A stretch of DNA of 64,000 bases from Sepioteuthis lessoniana (GCA_963585895.1 OY757934.1:37569836-37633835); one strand, 5' to 3'; counted from the stretch's first letter, positions 44,630-55,227 are shown. Made by a program: numbers and translations. The notes: generated from the sequence alone by a model not told the origin.

Positions 44630-44636
44630 ATGTGTG

Positions 44637-44683
<47 letters not shown>
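44597..44683. repeat. (TA)n-(TG)n-(TA)n microsatellite
   Basis: Three runs ending exactly where the hAT element begins. Confidence 0.95.
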
Positions 44684-44686
<3 letters not shown>

Positions 44687-45122
44687 GGGCGGAGACGGGA
44701 CTAGTGCTACTCGTGCCCGGCACGACCAATTACTCGGTCAATGTTATTCAAAATGGATTAAAAATCATCCATTAATTTCAAGCAAACATACTTAGTCTGA
44801 TCTCAGTTAAATTACGTATCTATTCAAGTTTCGATAACTAAGTAGCCAAAAGTTCATAAATATATCTGGGAATAATACAACGATGCTGTTTTGACCGGAT
44901 GGTCTTTGTCCGGCCACCGTCAGATTCATTGAACATCCCATAAAATCGGCTATAATGTTGAACATGCGCAAATCCGTGCCGAGCACTAGACCCTTATAAT
45001 AACAGTAATGTTAGAGAAATCCGCTTTTGATAGCAAGAGCAACCCAAACATCGTGCTAAAAAATTTTAGCACATTCTGACTGCTGACTGCTGACAGCTAT
45101 CTTGGGAAGAGGGAGAGAAACC

Positions 45123-45160
<38 letters not shown>

Positions 45161-45701
45161 ATATCAGATTATAGCCGTCCCGACGTCATCGTCATCGCTA
45201 TGGTAAATGTTGGTTAAACGGCGTGTTTTAATTCGTTTTTTCACTAACAGATCTCTATTTCTTTAATGAATGTTGCATATATTACATTCTGTAACTAAAA
45301 TTTGTTTATTTGAATACATTTTCAACAAATAATCTTTATTTTAAGCGAAATTGAAACTACTAGCTGTGTCTGTGTATATTGTCATCAGTTTCTTTATTCT
45401 AATAAACATATTTTTCTCGTCATAATAATGAACATCTTCTCTTTTCTTCTATACTTTTGAAAGGAAAAAAAAATTATCTTATCTACTGTATTAACAAGAC
45501 TACAAATTATATAGTATCTTGACTGTTTACAAAAAAAAACACCATGCAAGGTACGTTTGTCAATCTGTGCTATACAATGGAGAATCACGCAATAGCAACT
45601 ATGATGACTTACTTTGGGTCCACGGACCACGGGTTGGGAACTGAAGTTGACAGAGGGCGGGCGGGGGCACGAGTAGCAAAAATAGGCTAGAGTCGCCACT
45701 G
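44684..45701. mobile_element. Non-autonomous hAT transposon (about 1.0 kb)
   Basis: The left end CAGGGGCGGAGACGGGACTA and the right end (minus strand) CAGTGGCGACTCTAGCC are imperfect terminal inverted repeats starting with CAGNGGCG, typical of hAT elements. Both ends carry GCTACTCGTGCCC. Inside the right end GGACCACGGGTTGGGAACTG is also hAT-like. The flanks are TA repeat on both sides, so an 8-bp target duplication is plausible but cannot be proved. No transposase blocks are present. A (GA)n run lies at 45126-45152. Confidence 0.85.
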
Positions 45702-46018
45702 ATATATATATATATATATTAGCAATTATAAAGCCCGGCTTACAACTCCAAGTTTCACGTCTTCGATTGTCATTGTATTCTCTGCGTATTCTGTATAGAT
45801 TTTGGCGTTTGGAGATGTTTGTAACATTGAATTCTAACCATACACACAGACGCACACACGCATATATATATTTGAAGGGGTTTAAAAATTGATAAACAAA
45901 CAAATCCAAAATGAAGAATTTAATATGACGGAAAGTCTTTCATATCAAATTCTTCACTTTGGATTACTTTGTTTTTCAATTTTTCTCTGTTGGATTCTTA
46001 TCCGTTATTTACTTCCAT
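45702..46018. repeat. 35-bp-arm hairpin in plain DNA
   Basis: Arms at 45894-45928 and 45940-45974 match as inverted copies at 31 of 35 positions with an 11-base loop. A (TA)n run adjoins the hAT end at 45702-45719. Confidence 0.85.
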
Positions 46019-46197
46019 ATATCATCATCATCATGTCCCGCTGCCAGCACGGATCTCCCTGACCCTCTCTCGCCACTTGTCTCTATCGTCAATCGTGCCC
46101 GGGAGGTCTTCAAGGCTATATCCTTTATCGGCACCGAGCTGTTGCATATAGGTTCTAGCTGGTCGTCCTGCATTTACTCGTCAATAGTCTAGTGAGA
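46019..46197 (-). mobile_element. RTE-like LINE 3' end, short
   Basis: (ATG)n tail at 46019-46034, then the minus-strand equivalents of 29555-29690. Truncated to about 180 bp. Confidence 0.85.
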
Positions 46198-46483
46198 TCA
46201 TGAATCTGCGTTAGTCATACAGCATGTCTCCACACCGCCCATGTTATCCAAAGGAAAAGCAAAAGTTGACACAGATTGACACCAATGTCATTGCATGATT
46301 CGACGACTTAGCTATTACTTTCGAATAAAAAATTATTCTAGACTAGTTGCTCTCAAAGGTTAGAGATTCAAGTCTGCCCTAATATTTTACCATAACATTT
46401 ATATTAATACAACAACTACGTCTACAAAAACATGCGCACAGTTTGGTTCTAATGAGAAATTTCATCGTTATAGTAACACGAAC
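46198..46483. other. Plain DNA with a possible family A fragment
   Basis: CTAGACTAGTTGCTCTCAAA near 46337 looks like a worn family A piece in minus orientation. Confidence 0.4.
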
Positions 46484-46484
46484 A

Positions 46485-46525
<41 letters not shown>
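46484..46525. repeat. (ATCT)n microsatellite
   Basis: About ten uninterrupted units. Confidence 0.97.
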
Positions 46526-48257
46526 GCACAGTCCGTTCGTGTATATCGATCTTAATTTCTCGTTTATGTTTTCTTTTAATTAATTTTAACTTGCTTCGTT
46601 TTTCCCCCACATTTCAGATATCTATCACAATGTGCTTGACCCTAACCCTATAACCATTTAAGGTTCTTGGTCCAAGATCGAGTGGAAAATTTTTTTCTTT
46701 ATTTTAATGTTGTTGGTTTTTTTTATTTTGATGGGTTAAGAACGCGAGAAAAATGTTGGATGATGAATATGTATGCATATGTATCACTTTTTCGTAGCTC
46801 TACATCATTTCTTTTTGGTTGGGACGAGAACTTTTCCGTCATTCTCGTTTTAATCTCATAAGTTTGTCTTTCCACTTCTTTCCCGTATTTTAATTTCTTT
46901 CACTGAATTTCTCATTATATTACTTTTTTTAGTGATAGCCATTTGATCAGCTGGTAACCAAAATGTAAACATAGCCATCGAGAAGCGAGTAAGAAAAAAG
47001 AAGAAAAGGAAAGGCAAGTTATGTTGGTAAAATCGTAGAATTTCGTAGACGATTTATTATTGGCAGTTGTAAACCCTCTCCAGCTTACTAAGAGATCAGT
47101 GAGTCTGGTTGTAATGGCTGACCAAGCAGAAGCCCTGGGGATTTGGTTTCTAATCAATGAAATCGATAATTGATATTAACAACCAAAATAAGAGGTACTC
47201 ATACCCCACATGGGCACACACACGCACACATACGTACGTATACTCACAAATATACATATATAAACACACACACACACACATACACACAGAGATAGATAGA
47301 TAGATTGATAGATAGATAGATAGTGGAGCATTTGAAAGGCAATGTTTCGGATTAGAAAATCTCTGAATTTCAAAACATGAGAAGTACTGTTCCAAGATTT
47401 TGTGGCACACTTGTGAAACATTCTTATCATCGGTCCCATCCAAAACGCGTCGCTGGTCCATCGCAAACAATTACCATTATAAACCAATCAACTATGTAGG
47501 TCATATACTAAGTTTTAGTTTAGTCAATGGTCATCGATTGATAAACATTATTATTACTTATTTTTAGCCAGTTTCATATTCCTATTTTTCGTAACAGAAT
47601 TTCAATTTTGTACAATTTGGTGATGAATAAAATACTAGTATATTTGATTTTGAAGAAAATTAACTTTTCATTTATTTTTGAGATGTTTATTTATGACTGA
47701 TACTGAATTAGATTGGAAATACAACCTTCTCGTTTAAATGCTGTTTGATCATATAAAGTACAGTGAGGCATATAACTTAAGGTTCTTTTTTTTTTTAATT
47801 TTTGCTTTCATTTCGGAAATATTTCATGTCAATTTGAATATTTTAGAAGTTTTTTTTCGATCTGTAGAAATGCCGGCATTTTCCACAGGCTTAACAAGTT
47901 CCAAAATGTTCCATTAGTTTCAGATGTTGTGAGGAACATTTGCACTGTCAAGGGAAATAAATTCTAAATATCATAAAACATTGGCAATGCGTTACTCAAT
48001 TTCCATAAGTGAATCTCGCTTTTAAAAATTACCTCTGTTTGATCGACCAATTTCATTCAATAAGTAAAATCTCCAAACCTAATTTAAAGAGAATTACCTG
48101 ATGATAGCACGAAAAATGACTAAAAGACTGAATATCACCTATTCAAATTTAAAATCCCAACCTATGAAATCAGTTAAATTTCAAAACTTGACTAGTATGT
48201 TTCAAATGATCTAACCCCTTCATAGGTTAACCAGAGCAGAAACTTCAGTTCGTTATT
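46526..48257. other. No gene recognised; CA and GATA runs
   Basis: CACA-type runs at 47213-47290 and GATA units at 47290-47322. Overlapping minus frames there are by-products of the repeats. The rest is AT-rich. Confidence 0.6.
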
Positions 48258-48583
48258 AAAGAGAAGATATATAGCCATATTTACCAACCCCTCCGCTCGG
48301 GCAGGATATGACACTAGGTCAGTTTTTAAGCGAAGTTTAACAGGTTTCAATTCAGAGTTTTCCTTCTCCTAGACTAGTTGCCTCGCCCAGGCTGGAGAAT
48401 CTAGTCTGTCCTACTATTTACCCATAGCTGGAGGGAGAATATTTGGATTCATACCTTTCCCAAGGGTATTAGCGCTATGTGAAATGCAATCAGTCTCGTC
48501 CAGGATTTGAACTCGTGTCACCGAGTTCATTTCCTACGACGGTAACCATTACACCACGGGCACCTCCAAAGAGAAGATATATA
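48258..48583 (-). mobile_element. Full-length family A SINE with 16-bp target duplication
   Basis: Body 48274-48567. AAAGAGAAGATATATA is at 48258-48273 and 48568-48583, no mismatch. Confidence 0.95.
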
Positions 48584-48707
48584 TAGCTAAACCTTTTCTG
48601 GGATGTATCGTCATAAATGATTAAAAAAAGATCGTTTTTAATCCTATTTAACAAAAGAGACAATAGTTACAACATCAGGAAAATTCTGTGTTTGTTTGTA
48701 TCTACAT

Positions 48708-48958
48708 AACCCCTCCACCAAATCAATCCTTAAGCGGAGTAAAGCTGATTTGAGTTTTCCGTTTCCTTGTCTGTTTGCTCATTGAAGATTTATGAAACCA
48801 GTCTGCCCTACTATTTACCTACAGCTGGAGGAATAAGAGATGAATTATTGCCTTTCTCAGAAGCTTTGCCGCGAAGTGAAAAGCCTCGTTCAGAATTTGA
48901 ACTCGGGTCGCTGATTCCGCTTCCCGGGATAACCCTTGCGCTAAACGCTCCTCTAATT
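48708..48958 (-). mobile_element. Divergent SINE family A
   Basis: On the minus strand: GTTTAGCGCAAGGGTTATCC, B box GAGTTCAAATTC, body and a shortened 3' end near AACCCCTCC. Confidence 0.8.
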
Positions 48959-50255
48959 CTATGATTTTAGTAAAACCATCATAACACCCCGAAAAAGTAA
49001 TGTTCTGTATTTGGTAAGATTTATAGGACACTGCCCATCATGAAGTATTAAATTGTATTGAAACATTCAGTTTAGCGAAACACAGAAAATGTTAGCGATA
49101 TCTTTAGCATAGTTGCTCGACAGAATTGCGCCATCAAAAATGAAGAAAACTATGACAAGTTTAATTTGAAATTGAACAATGAATCACATGCCCCTATGAA
49201 ACTGCTTTTCGTGGAGTGCAACATGTGACACATATTCATTTTAAACAATTTTCCCATACGCTTATGCATAGGAAAGGGACCAAAAATAACCCTTTTGGTC
49301 CAATGGGGTCCAAGAATTCAAAGGATCAAATTCATTTTGAATTTTACCTTGTCTTGTTTGAAGATTAAAAACAAAAAACCGCAAAGGTCTGATTATCAAT
49401 TATATGTCTCAACTAAAAAGCAACATTCCAACCTCGTATATTCATATCTTCTCCCTCGCTGCTCTCCCGCTGTGACATTTGATCAGACTCAAGTAAATAT
49501 TTACGTTAGTAAGTATTAACATACTTATTGCTTATACTCACTCCTCAGTTTAAAATCAGTTACGTACTATTAAACTACGTCTGAATCAAAATACTTGCAG
49601 CAAAATTGTATATAATAAAAAAAAACATCTAAAATTGTAATGCAATATACTTACACACAATGAATTTTACTGTGAGGACAAAACATTAACCGTGATCATC
49701 CACTAGTGAGAGGACAAAGAAATAATTTAGGTTTAAAGTCATTCTACCATACACCATAAACTCATCAGCTCGTTCCAATTCAAGGAGATGCAAAAATAAT
49801 GACAATTTACTGTCTTTATCACAATCAAATACTAGTAATTTTCAAACAAATTTGTTTGATCCCATGGATGGGACCCTAACACTTACCACCACTCTTGAGT
49901 CTTGTTTACAGCGTACTTTCTAACGAATCAAAAGATTTAGCGAGTAAAGCAACTACAATTCAAAAGATTTATGTTGATACAAGTCAAAATTATTAATAAC
50001 TAGCAAATTCATCGCGCATAGTGTTGTTTTTTTTGCAGGGCACCGATGGCAACGTGGTCACTTCGTGACAGGCTCGCTACACTCAGACCTTTGTCGGTTT
50101 TGCGATGGGATCGCTTCGATCGCGACCTTACTATGCAGAATGGGAAATATCGTTATATAATCTCATAATGTGAGAAGGCATGTCCCGTATTATCTTTAGC
50201 CCCAAGGGGTGAAAAATAAAAATCAAGTTTTTATCTGGTATCTTTTTCCTTGTTA
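48959..50255. other. No recognisable feature
   Basis: AT-rich. At 50035-50130 a GC-richer patch (GGGCACCGATGGCAACGTGG onward) stands out but matches nothing I know. Confidence 0.5.
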
Positions 50256-50468
50256 GGCTTGGTTTCTTTGTTTAATGGCATATCAGCCTTCGTAGGTTAT
50301 ATAAAGCCAAAGCCGTCCTCGTAGTGATATTTAACCAACCTCTTGAGTGGGGATAATCGGGTGCATAACTTTCCAAAGGGTAATATTCTGAAAGTGAAAT
50401 AACTGCGTGATCGGAGTTCGAACTCACTTAATTTAGGACCCCTCGCCAGTCATTACGTCAAGTGAACG
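50256..50468 (-). mobile_element. SINE family D
   Basis: On the minus strand, head with B box GAGTTCGAACTCC, ATTTCACTTTCAGAATATTA, and tail TTTGGCTTTATATAACC with GGCTGATATGCCATTAAAC. Confidence 0.8.
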
Positions 50469-50488
50469 CTGCACTTTTTACCTGATAT

Positions 50489-50752
50489 TGGTTTGCTTTG
50501 GTTTGATTTTATGGCATATCAACCATTGTAAGTTACTTAATGCCAAATCTATTTTAATACATATAAACATTTCTATTTAAAAAAATCAGTTTAGCATAAG
50601 TACACAGTTTAGTTCTATTTGACCCATAGATAGAACCCTATCAGGTGCTACCTCTCCGGAGCAGAGTGGAACTTGGAGTAGTGGCAGTGAGGGGGTACTT
50701 AACATTCCCCAAAGTTCCTGCATTACTGGAACCTCAGCATCAGATTGTTTCG
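50489..50752 (-). mobile_element. Family E repeat, short form
   Basis: On the minus strand GAGGTTCCAGTAATGCAGG through CCTATCTATGGG to a single internal unit and the tail TTTGGCATTAAGTAACTTAC with GGTTGATATGCCATAAAAT. Confidence 0.78.
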
Positions 50753-51125
50753 TCTTTAATTTACTCGACGTATCTTTTATTCTTCTTGCCTCACCCCTTT
50801 ATTTTTCTTCTATCACGTTTTTAATTTACCTGACAGATACTTGCATAGTATTTTGATTTTATTTGCCTAACATTTTTTAATTTACTCGACATATCTTTTA
50901 TTTTGGCTATCCTACTTTTTCAGTATAGTAGCCTTACATTTTATTTTGATTGCTTTACTTCTTAGTTTCTTCGACGTATCTCTTAATTTTCTTACCTTAT
51001 ATTTAAAAAAAAATCCTTGTTTTAAATCATCCATGGAAAAGGAATGGACTTCATTTTTTTTCTGCAGTGGTTATATACATTTAAAATTTACATGATTTAT
51101 TTTTGATAATAGCTGCTTTTTATTT
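50753..51125. other. No recognisable feature
   Basis: TTTA/TTTT-rich sequence with repeated ACTCGACGTATCTTTTATT-like phrases (50761, 50884, 50967). Possibly a very degraded tandem. Confidence 0.45.
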
Positions 51126-51187
51126 GATTCGAGTAAATTTTTGTTCTTCTTACGTCTAAAACGTAAGAACAAAAATTTACTTGAATC
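51126..51187. repeat. Short hairpin
   Basis: Arms 51126-51155 and 51161-51187 pair over 27 bases with one mismatch, a 3-base bulge and a 5-base loop. Confidence 0.92.
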
Positions 51188-51345
51188 AGTAAACTGTCCG
51201 GATTTAGATTCAATTGAACATTTACGACGGGAATTTAAAAAAAAAGGTCAATGAGAACACTCTATCCACCAATGAAGGTTTATTAATAGCTATTCAGGAA
51301 ATTTGGAATAACTTTGATAAAGAATGCTTCTTTAAATTATAGAAA
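51188..51345 (+). pseudogene. Tc1-like transposase C-terminal remnant
   Basis: NCPDLDSIEHLRREFKKK corresponds to the SPDLNPIEHLW block around the second catalytic aspartate of Tc1 transposases. AIQEIWNNFDKEC, after a frame change, matches the AIQEEWNNIP block. Only this end is left. Confidence 0.72.
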
Positions 51346-51626
51346 TCTGTCTGAAAGAACTAAGGTTTTCATGAAATATTGAGAAGGGGCTGCATTATTA
51401 ATTCAAATATTTTTGTCAATGAATTTCTATAATGTTTTCTACAATATTGGGTTAGTCTATAATATTTTCCCCTGCTTGTATTAGAAAAAATCATAACGTA
51501 AAATTACATAAAATAGTTTCTCTTATTTAAGGAGTATTTTATGAAGCAAGAATGTTCAGCTATCAAAAAAAAGTTGTGTTTTATCTGTTGTTTTTTATTG
51601 CAAAATAAAAGGAACAATGTGAATAT
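51346..51626. other. No recognisable feature
   Basis: AT-rich spacer. Confidence 0.5.
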
Positions 51627-52132
51627 CATCTGACCGATAAAATGAAACGCAGTTTCTTCCAAGCAGCGATATGGATGCTATATGGATGCATTACATGGAC
51701 GCTAACTAAACGGCTGGAGAAAAAGCTTGACGGCAACTACACAAGAATGCTGCGAGCAATATTGAACAGGTCCTGGGTGCTTTGTGGGATGTTGCCTCAA
51801 CATCCCACAAAGCACCAGCTGTACAGCCAATCACGAAAACTATACAAGTTAGACGAAAACTAAACAAGTTAGACGAAAACTATACAAGTTAGACGAACCA
51901 GACATGCAGGACACTGCTGGAGAATTAGGGACAAGCTCATAAGTGATGTACTCCTATGAACCACATCACATGGCCGGCAAAAGCAGGGCGACCAGTTCGA
52001 CCCTATATACAGCAGCTCAGTGAGGATACGGGGTGCAGCCCTGAAGACCTTCCGGAAGCTGTGAACGATTGGGAGAGATGGCAAGAGAGGGTCAGGGATA
52101 TCCGTGCTGATGGCACGACAAGATGATGATGA
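51627..52132 (+). mobile_element. RTE-like LINE 3' end, rearranged
   Basis: The plus strand reads LTDKMKRSFFQAA, then LEKKLDGNYTRMLRAILN, as in the LINE at 29544. It is disturbed by a perfect 19-bp inverted insertion (51776-51794) and by a 20-bp unit present three times (about 51832-51895). Continues to GATATCCGTGCTGATGGCAC and a GATGATGAT tail. Confidence 0.9.
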
Positions 52133-52911
52133 GATGATATTAAGGTAATGGTGGAATATTATTGTAACAGTCCCTAACCTACGTGTGCCACCAAATCTAA
52201 AAATAGAAAAAGACCCACGTGTGTCGTGGTTTTCAGGCATAAAATTTCGCTTTTTGGCCACCAAGAGCTGATTGAGACAGAAAACTAACCTTTTCCACAC
52301 TCATCAGTAGCAGTTCAGCAGTCACAGAGCACAGAGGTCAAATTCTACTTCCGAACCAAAAATATTAGTCTCAAAATTCTTTGACTGTAAATAGATTTTA
52401 TCCGCTATGAAATTTCAGGACCAATAACATGCAAGTAAGCCGTAAAAAAGAACACTAAAACATTTACATACACTGTAAACATACAAAAGTTAATAGTCAC
52501 ATGATATATCTTTTGTAAATGATTACTAGTTACCAAGAACATAAAACATAAAAAAAGACAACGTTTGCTTAAATTCATCTTCTTGTTATTTGTTTTCTTT
52601 TTTTGCTTATTTTATAATTCTTTTCACCAATAACCTTTTTGAAACCGTACCCGTAAAACTCCTCTGCTACAATATTGAGTTATATTTCGTCATGGACTCG
52701 TTACGCACAATAGTATGATACATTCATAATACGCTCGTAAGAATATGAAAAAGAAACTCAGTTTTTATTTATTTTGTGCTCGAATTTTTTTTTTATTTGG
52801 TGGAGGAAATTTGGAAGCTCACATTGAAAATCTCTGAGAAGCAAGCGGCTAAGGGATTAAAATTTAAAACTGCAAGTGATAACGCTTAAGTTTTCATTTA
52901 TTAGATTAGTT
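52133..52911. other. No recognisable feature
   Basis: AT-rich DNA; no gene supported. Confidence 0.55.
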
Positions 52912-53016
52912 TAATTTGGCACAAGGCTATCATATCTAGCAATCAGTGATAAACAAATCCATTAACAATAGTTTGCTAATCGTGACTCCAACCATTATAT
53001 CACGAAAGGTGCCCAT
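52912..53016 (-). mobile_element. Divergent SINE family C
   Basis: On the minus strand: GGGCACCTTTCGTGATATAA, GTTGGAGTCACG in place of the B box, and GCCTTGTGCCAAATTAAACT. Confidence 0.65.
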
Positions 53017-53426
53017 AAAACGGTTATTAAATTTGTTTCAAATCTCAGAAGTTAACTGGCTTTTGAGGATTTTTACTGGGGAAATTTCTCTTATCTTTAA
53101 TCTAGTTGAATGCAATTTTAGTTTCTATCTGCTTATAAGAAAACTTGATGAAACTATAAGGTTTAAGAGTAGTTTTTTTTTTTAATAAATCTTGTAACCC
53201 AATGATTTTTTTATCAAATTAGTTCTATAAGAAATTAGGAAGAAGTAAAGGAATGACTTAAATTTGTTAATTGATTAATTATAGAAATAAATTGTACGTA
53301 GAAAAACCCATATTTACGCTTGAGTTATTGTTTGGGTCTAATTGGATTTTAAGGAAAAAAAATTATAGCTACAAGGGATGTTCCGAAAGTAATGTATCCT
53401 ATTCATTTTAACCTAAACTACATAAG
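53017..53426. other. Plain DNA with a mariner-end-like phrase
   Basis: GGATGTTCCGAAAGTAATGT at 53377-53396 resembles GGTCACTCCGAAAGTAATGC at 54012-54031. Both look like mariner terminal repeats, but no element body can be traced. Confidence 0.45.
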
Positions 53427-53652
53427 TGGGTGTCCTCGTGGTATAATGGTGTAATGCGGAATCGTAGTACGCGAGTTCGTACTCCAGTTGCGCTATTACG
53501 TTCACTTTCGGGCAAATACCCTTGGGGAAGATATGAACCCCCTTATCCTCCCAGCTATGGGTTAAATAGTACCAGTACTGTTCTTCTATGAGAATGGCTT
53601 TGGCATTAAATAACCTAAAAAGAGTTGATATGCCATTAAACAAAGAAACCAA
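53427..53652 (+). mobile_element. SINE family D, nearly complete
   Basis: Head GTGTCCTCGTGGTATAATGG, B-box region GAGTTCGTACTCC, GCGCTATTACGTTCACTTTC, the AGCTATGGGTTAAATAGTAC block and GTTCTTCTATGAGAATGGC. The tail TTTGGCATTAAATAACC and AGTTGATATGCCATTAAAC ends in an AAC-rich stretch. This is the reference copy for family D. Confidence 0.88.
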
Positions 53653-53663
53653 CAGGAATTATA

Positions 53664-53905
53664 AGTGCTAATGTAATCGTTATATCTATAGTAAATGGAC
53701 TGGGAATCAAACTTTAAAGGAAGCTGATGCGTTAAACTGCGCTCTAATTCTCCTTTACCCAATTATGGGCAAATAGTAGAGCAGACTGGAATCTTTAGTC
53801 TTAGTTTGGCAACCAGTGTGGGAGAAGGAAAACCCACTGTCCTACGCTTAAAAATTGTTTTCGTGTCATTTCCTTTCCGTAGCAGAGGGGTTCGGTAAAT
53901 ACAAG
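53664..53905 (+). mobile_element. Divergent SINE family A
   Basis: Degraded head GCTAATGTAATCGTTATATC. Body GGAGAAGGAAAACCCACTG, and a tail with GGGGTTCGGTAAATAC. Confidence 0.75.
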
Positions 53906-54149
53906 CGAGGATCACAATAACATTGTTGGATAAATTAAGCGATAAAACAATATTTTCCGACATTGTCACAACCGTCATTTTAGTCAACGATACGTGCCAC
54001 ACCAGTAAGAGGGTCACTCCGAAAGTAATGCTTCCTATTTCATATTTCCCACAACGTCAGATATATAGGGAGGTAGAATGTGAACTTATGTTTTTTCCCT
54101 TGTTACACATAGTAGCTAAGCGGCAATAAAGTAAACTAACGTTGATATT
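53906..54149. other. Plain DNA with a mariner-end-like piece
   Basis: GGTCACTCCGAAAGTAATGC (54012-54031) starts about 100 bp that may be the end of a mariner copy. Confidence 0.45.
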
Positions 54150-54245
54150 TAGTCAATCTCATAAACAGAATGTGACAAAAAGTCAATTTTTTAGCGGAGT
54201 TCAACAAGATTGAATTCAAAGTTTACATTCTCCTCGATTATTGGC
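54150..54245 (-). mobile_element. Outer family A SINE, 3' part (split)
   Basis: On the minus strand this is the tail half of an old family A copy (GAGAATGTAAACTTTGAATT, AAAAATTGACTTTTTGTCAC). Its head half resumes at about 54677. Confidence 0.78.
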
Positions 54246-54676
54246 GCCCCAGGTGGTGTAATGGTTAGCAAGGTACTATTTACCAACCCCTCCGCTCGGG
54301 CAGGATATGACACAAGGTCAATTTTTTAAGCGGAGTTTAACAGGTTTGAATTCAGAGTTTTCCTTCTCCTAGACTAGTTGCCTCACCAAGGCTGAAGAAC
54401 CTAGTCCGTCCTACTATTTACCCATAGCTGGAGGGAGAATAAGGGGGTTCATACCTTTCCCAAGGGTATTTGCCCGAAAGTGAACGTAATAGCGCGACTG
54501 GAGTACGAACTCGCGTACTACGATTCCGCAGTTCATCGCTTTAACCATTACACCACGAGGTGTTAGCAAGGTAAACTAGCAAACCTTCACGAGTGTGTTC
54601 GAGTCTCACTGGGTGCTCTATTTATTTGGGCTTGTATCATATCGAAGTAAAAAGCTTCATAAATTACTACATTTCC
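54246..54676 (+). mobile_element. Family C SINE inserted in family A, itself interrupted
   Basis: GCGCCCCAGGTGGTGTAATG starts the copy at 54246. It resumes after an insertion with TAAACTAGCAAACCTTCACG and GTTCGAGTCTCACTGGGTGC and ends at AAGCTTCATAAATTAC. CCTCGATTATTG-like and CCTCGACTTGTC phrases on either side are a probable worn target duplication. Confidence 0.85.
54264..54573 (-). mobile_element. Chimeric SINE: family D head, family A tail
   Basis: Body 54276-54561 on the minus strand, flanked by GTTAGCAAGGTA at 54264-54275 and 54562-54573. From the head it follows family D (CCTCGTGGTGTAATGG, GAGTTCGTACTCCAG, GCGCTATTACGTTCACTTTC, CAAATACCCTTGGGAAAGG, ATGAACCCCC). After TTATTCTCCCTCCAGCTATG it follows family A to the end (TCTAGGAGAAGGAAAACTCT, CTCCGCTTAAAAAATTGACC, GCCCGAGCGGAGGGG). 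One target duplication surrounds the whole, so it inserted as a single chimeric RNA copy. Confidence 0.93.
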
Positions 54677-54870
54677 TCGACTTGTCGCTCTAACAATGTT
54701 AAAGAGCACAGTCTACCCTAATATTTACACATAACTGGGGAGACCATACTTTTTTCAAGCGCATTTGCGCGAAGTCAATAGCATCAGCCTTGATTAAGTT
54801 TTGAACCCGGGTTGCCGTGTCCATCTTCAAGGATGATGACTTTTACAACAAGATCATCTCTATAAAATTG
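54677..54870 (-). mobile_element. Outer family A SINE, head part (split)
   Basis: On the minus strand a head with GGACACGGCAACCCGGGTTC, then a body to CTAACAATG-type sequence. Completes the copy begun at 54150. Confidence 0.75.
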
Positions 54871-54895
54871 TTAATTAATTCCTCCATAAGTGTGT

Positions 54896-55227
54896 GAAGG
54901 TGCTCGTGGAGTAATGGTTATCGTCGCAGGAAATGGACACGGCGACACGAGTTCAAATCCTGGACGAGACTGATTGCATTTCACATAGCGCTAATACCCT
55001 TGGGAAAGGCATGAATCCAATTATTCTCCCTCCAGCTATGGGTAAATAGTAGTGCAGACTAGGTTCTCCAGCCTTGGTGAGGCAACTAGTCTAGGAGAAG
55101 GAAAACTCTGAATGCAAACCTGTTAAACTCCGCTTAAAAAAATTGACCTTGTGTCATATCCTGATTTTAACTCGTGTCGTCGTGTCGATTTCCTACGACG
55201 ATAACCATTACACCACGGGCACCTCCT
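54896..55227. mobile_element. Family A SINE with inverted second head
   Basis: A plus-strand copy (54896-55163) stops inside the tail at CATATCCTG. It is joined to a minus-strand head (about 55163-55227: B box to GGAGGTGCCCGTGGTG on that strand). The two heads are inverted copies of each other about 200 bp apart. No duplication was found around the unit. Confidence 0.88.

Noticed and set aside
45394-45909. 171-codon minus frame as a gene
   Set aside because: It runs across the right end of the hAT element and a TA repeat. The overlap with non-coding transposon ends makes it fortuitous.
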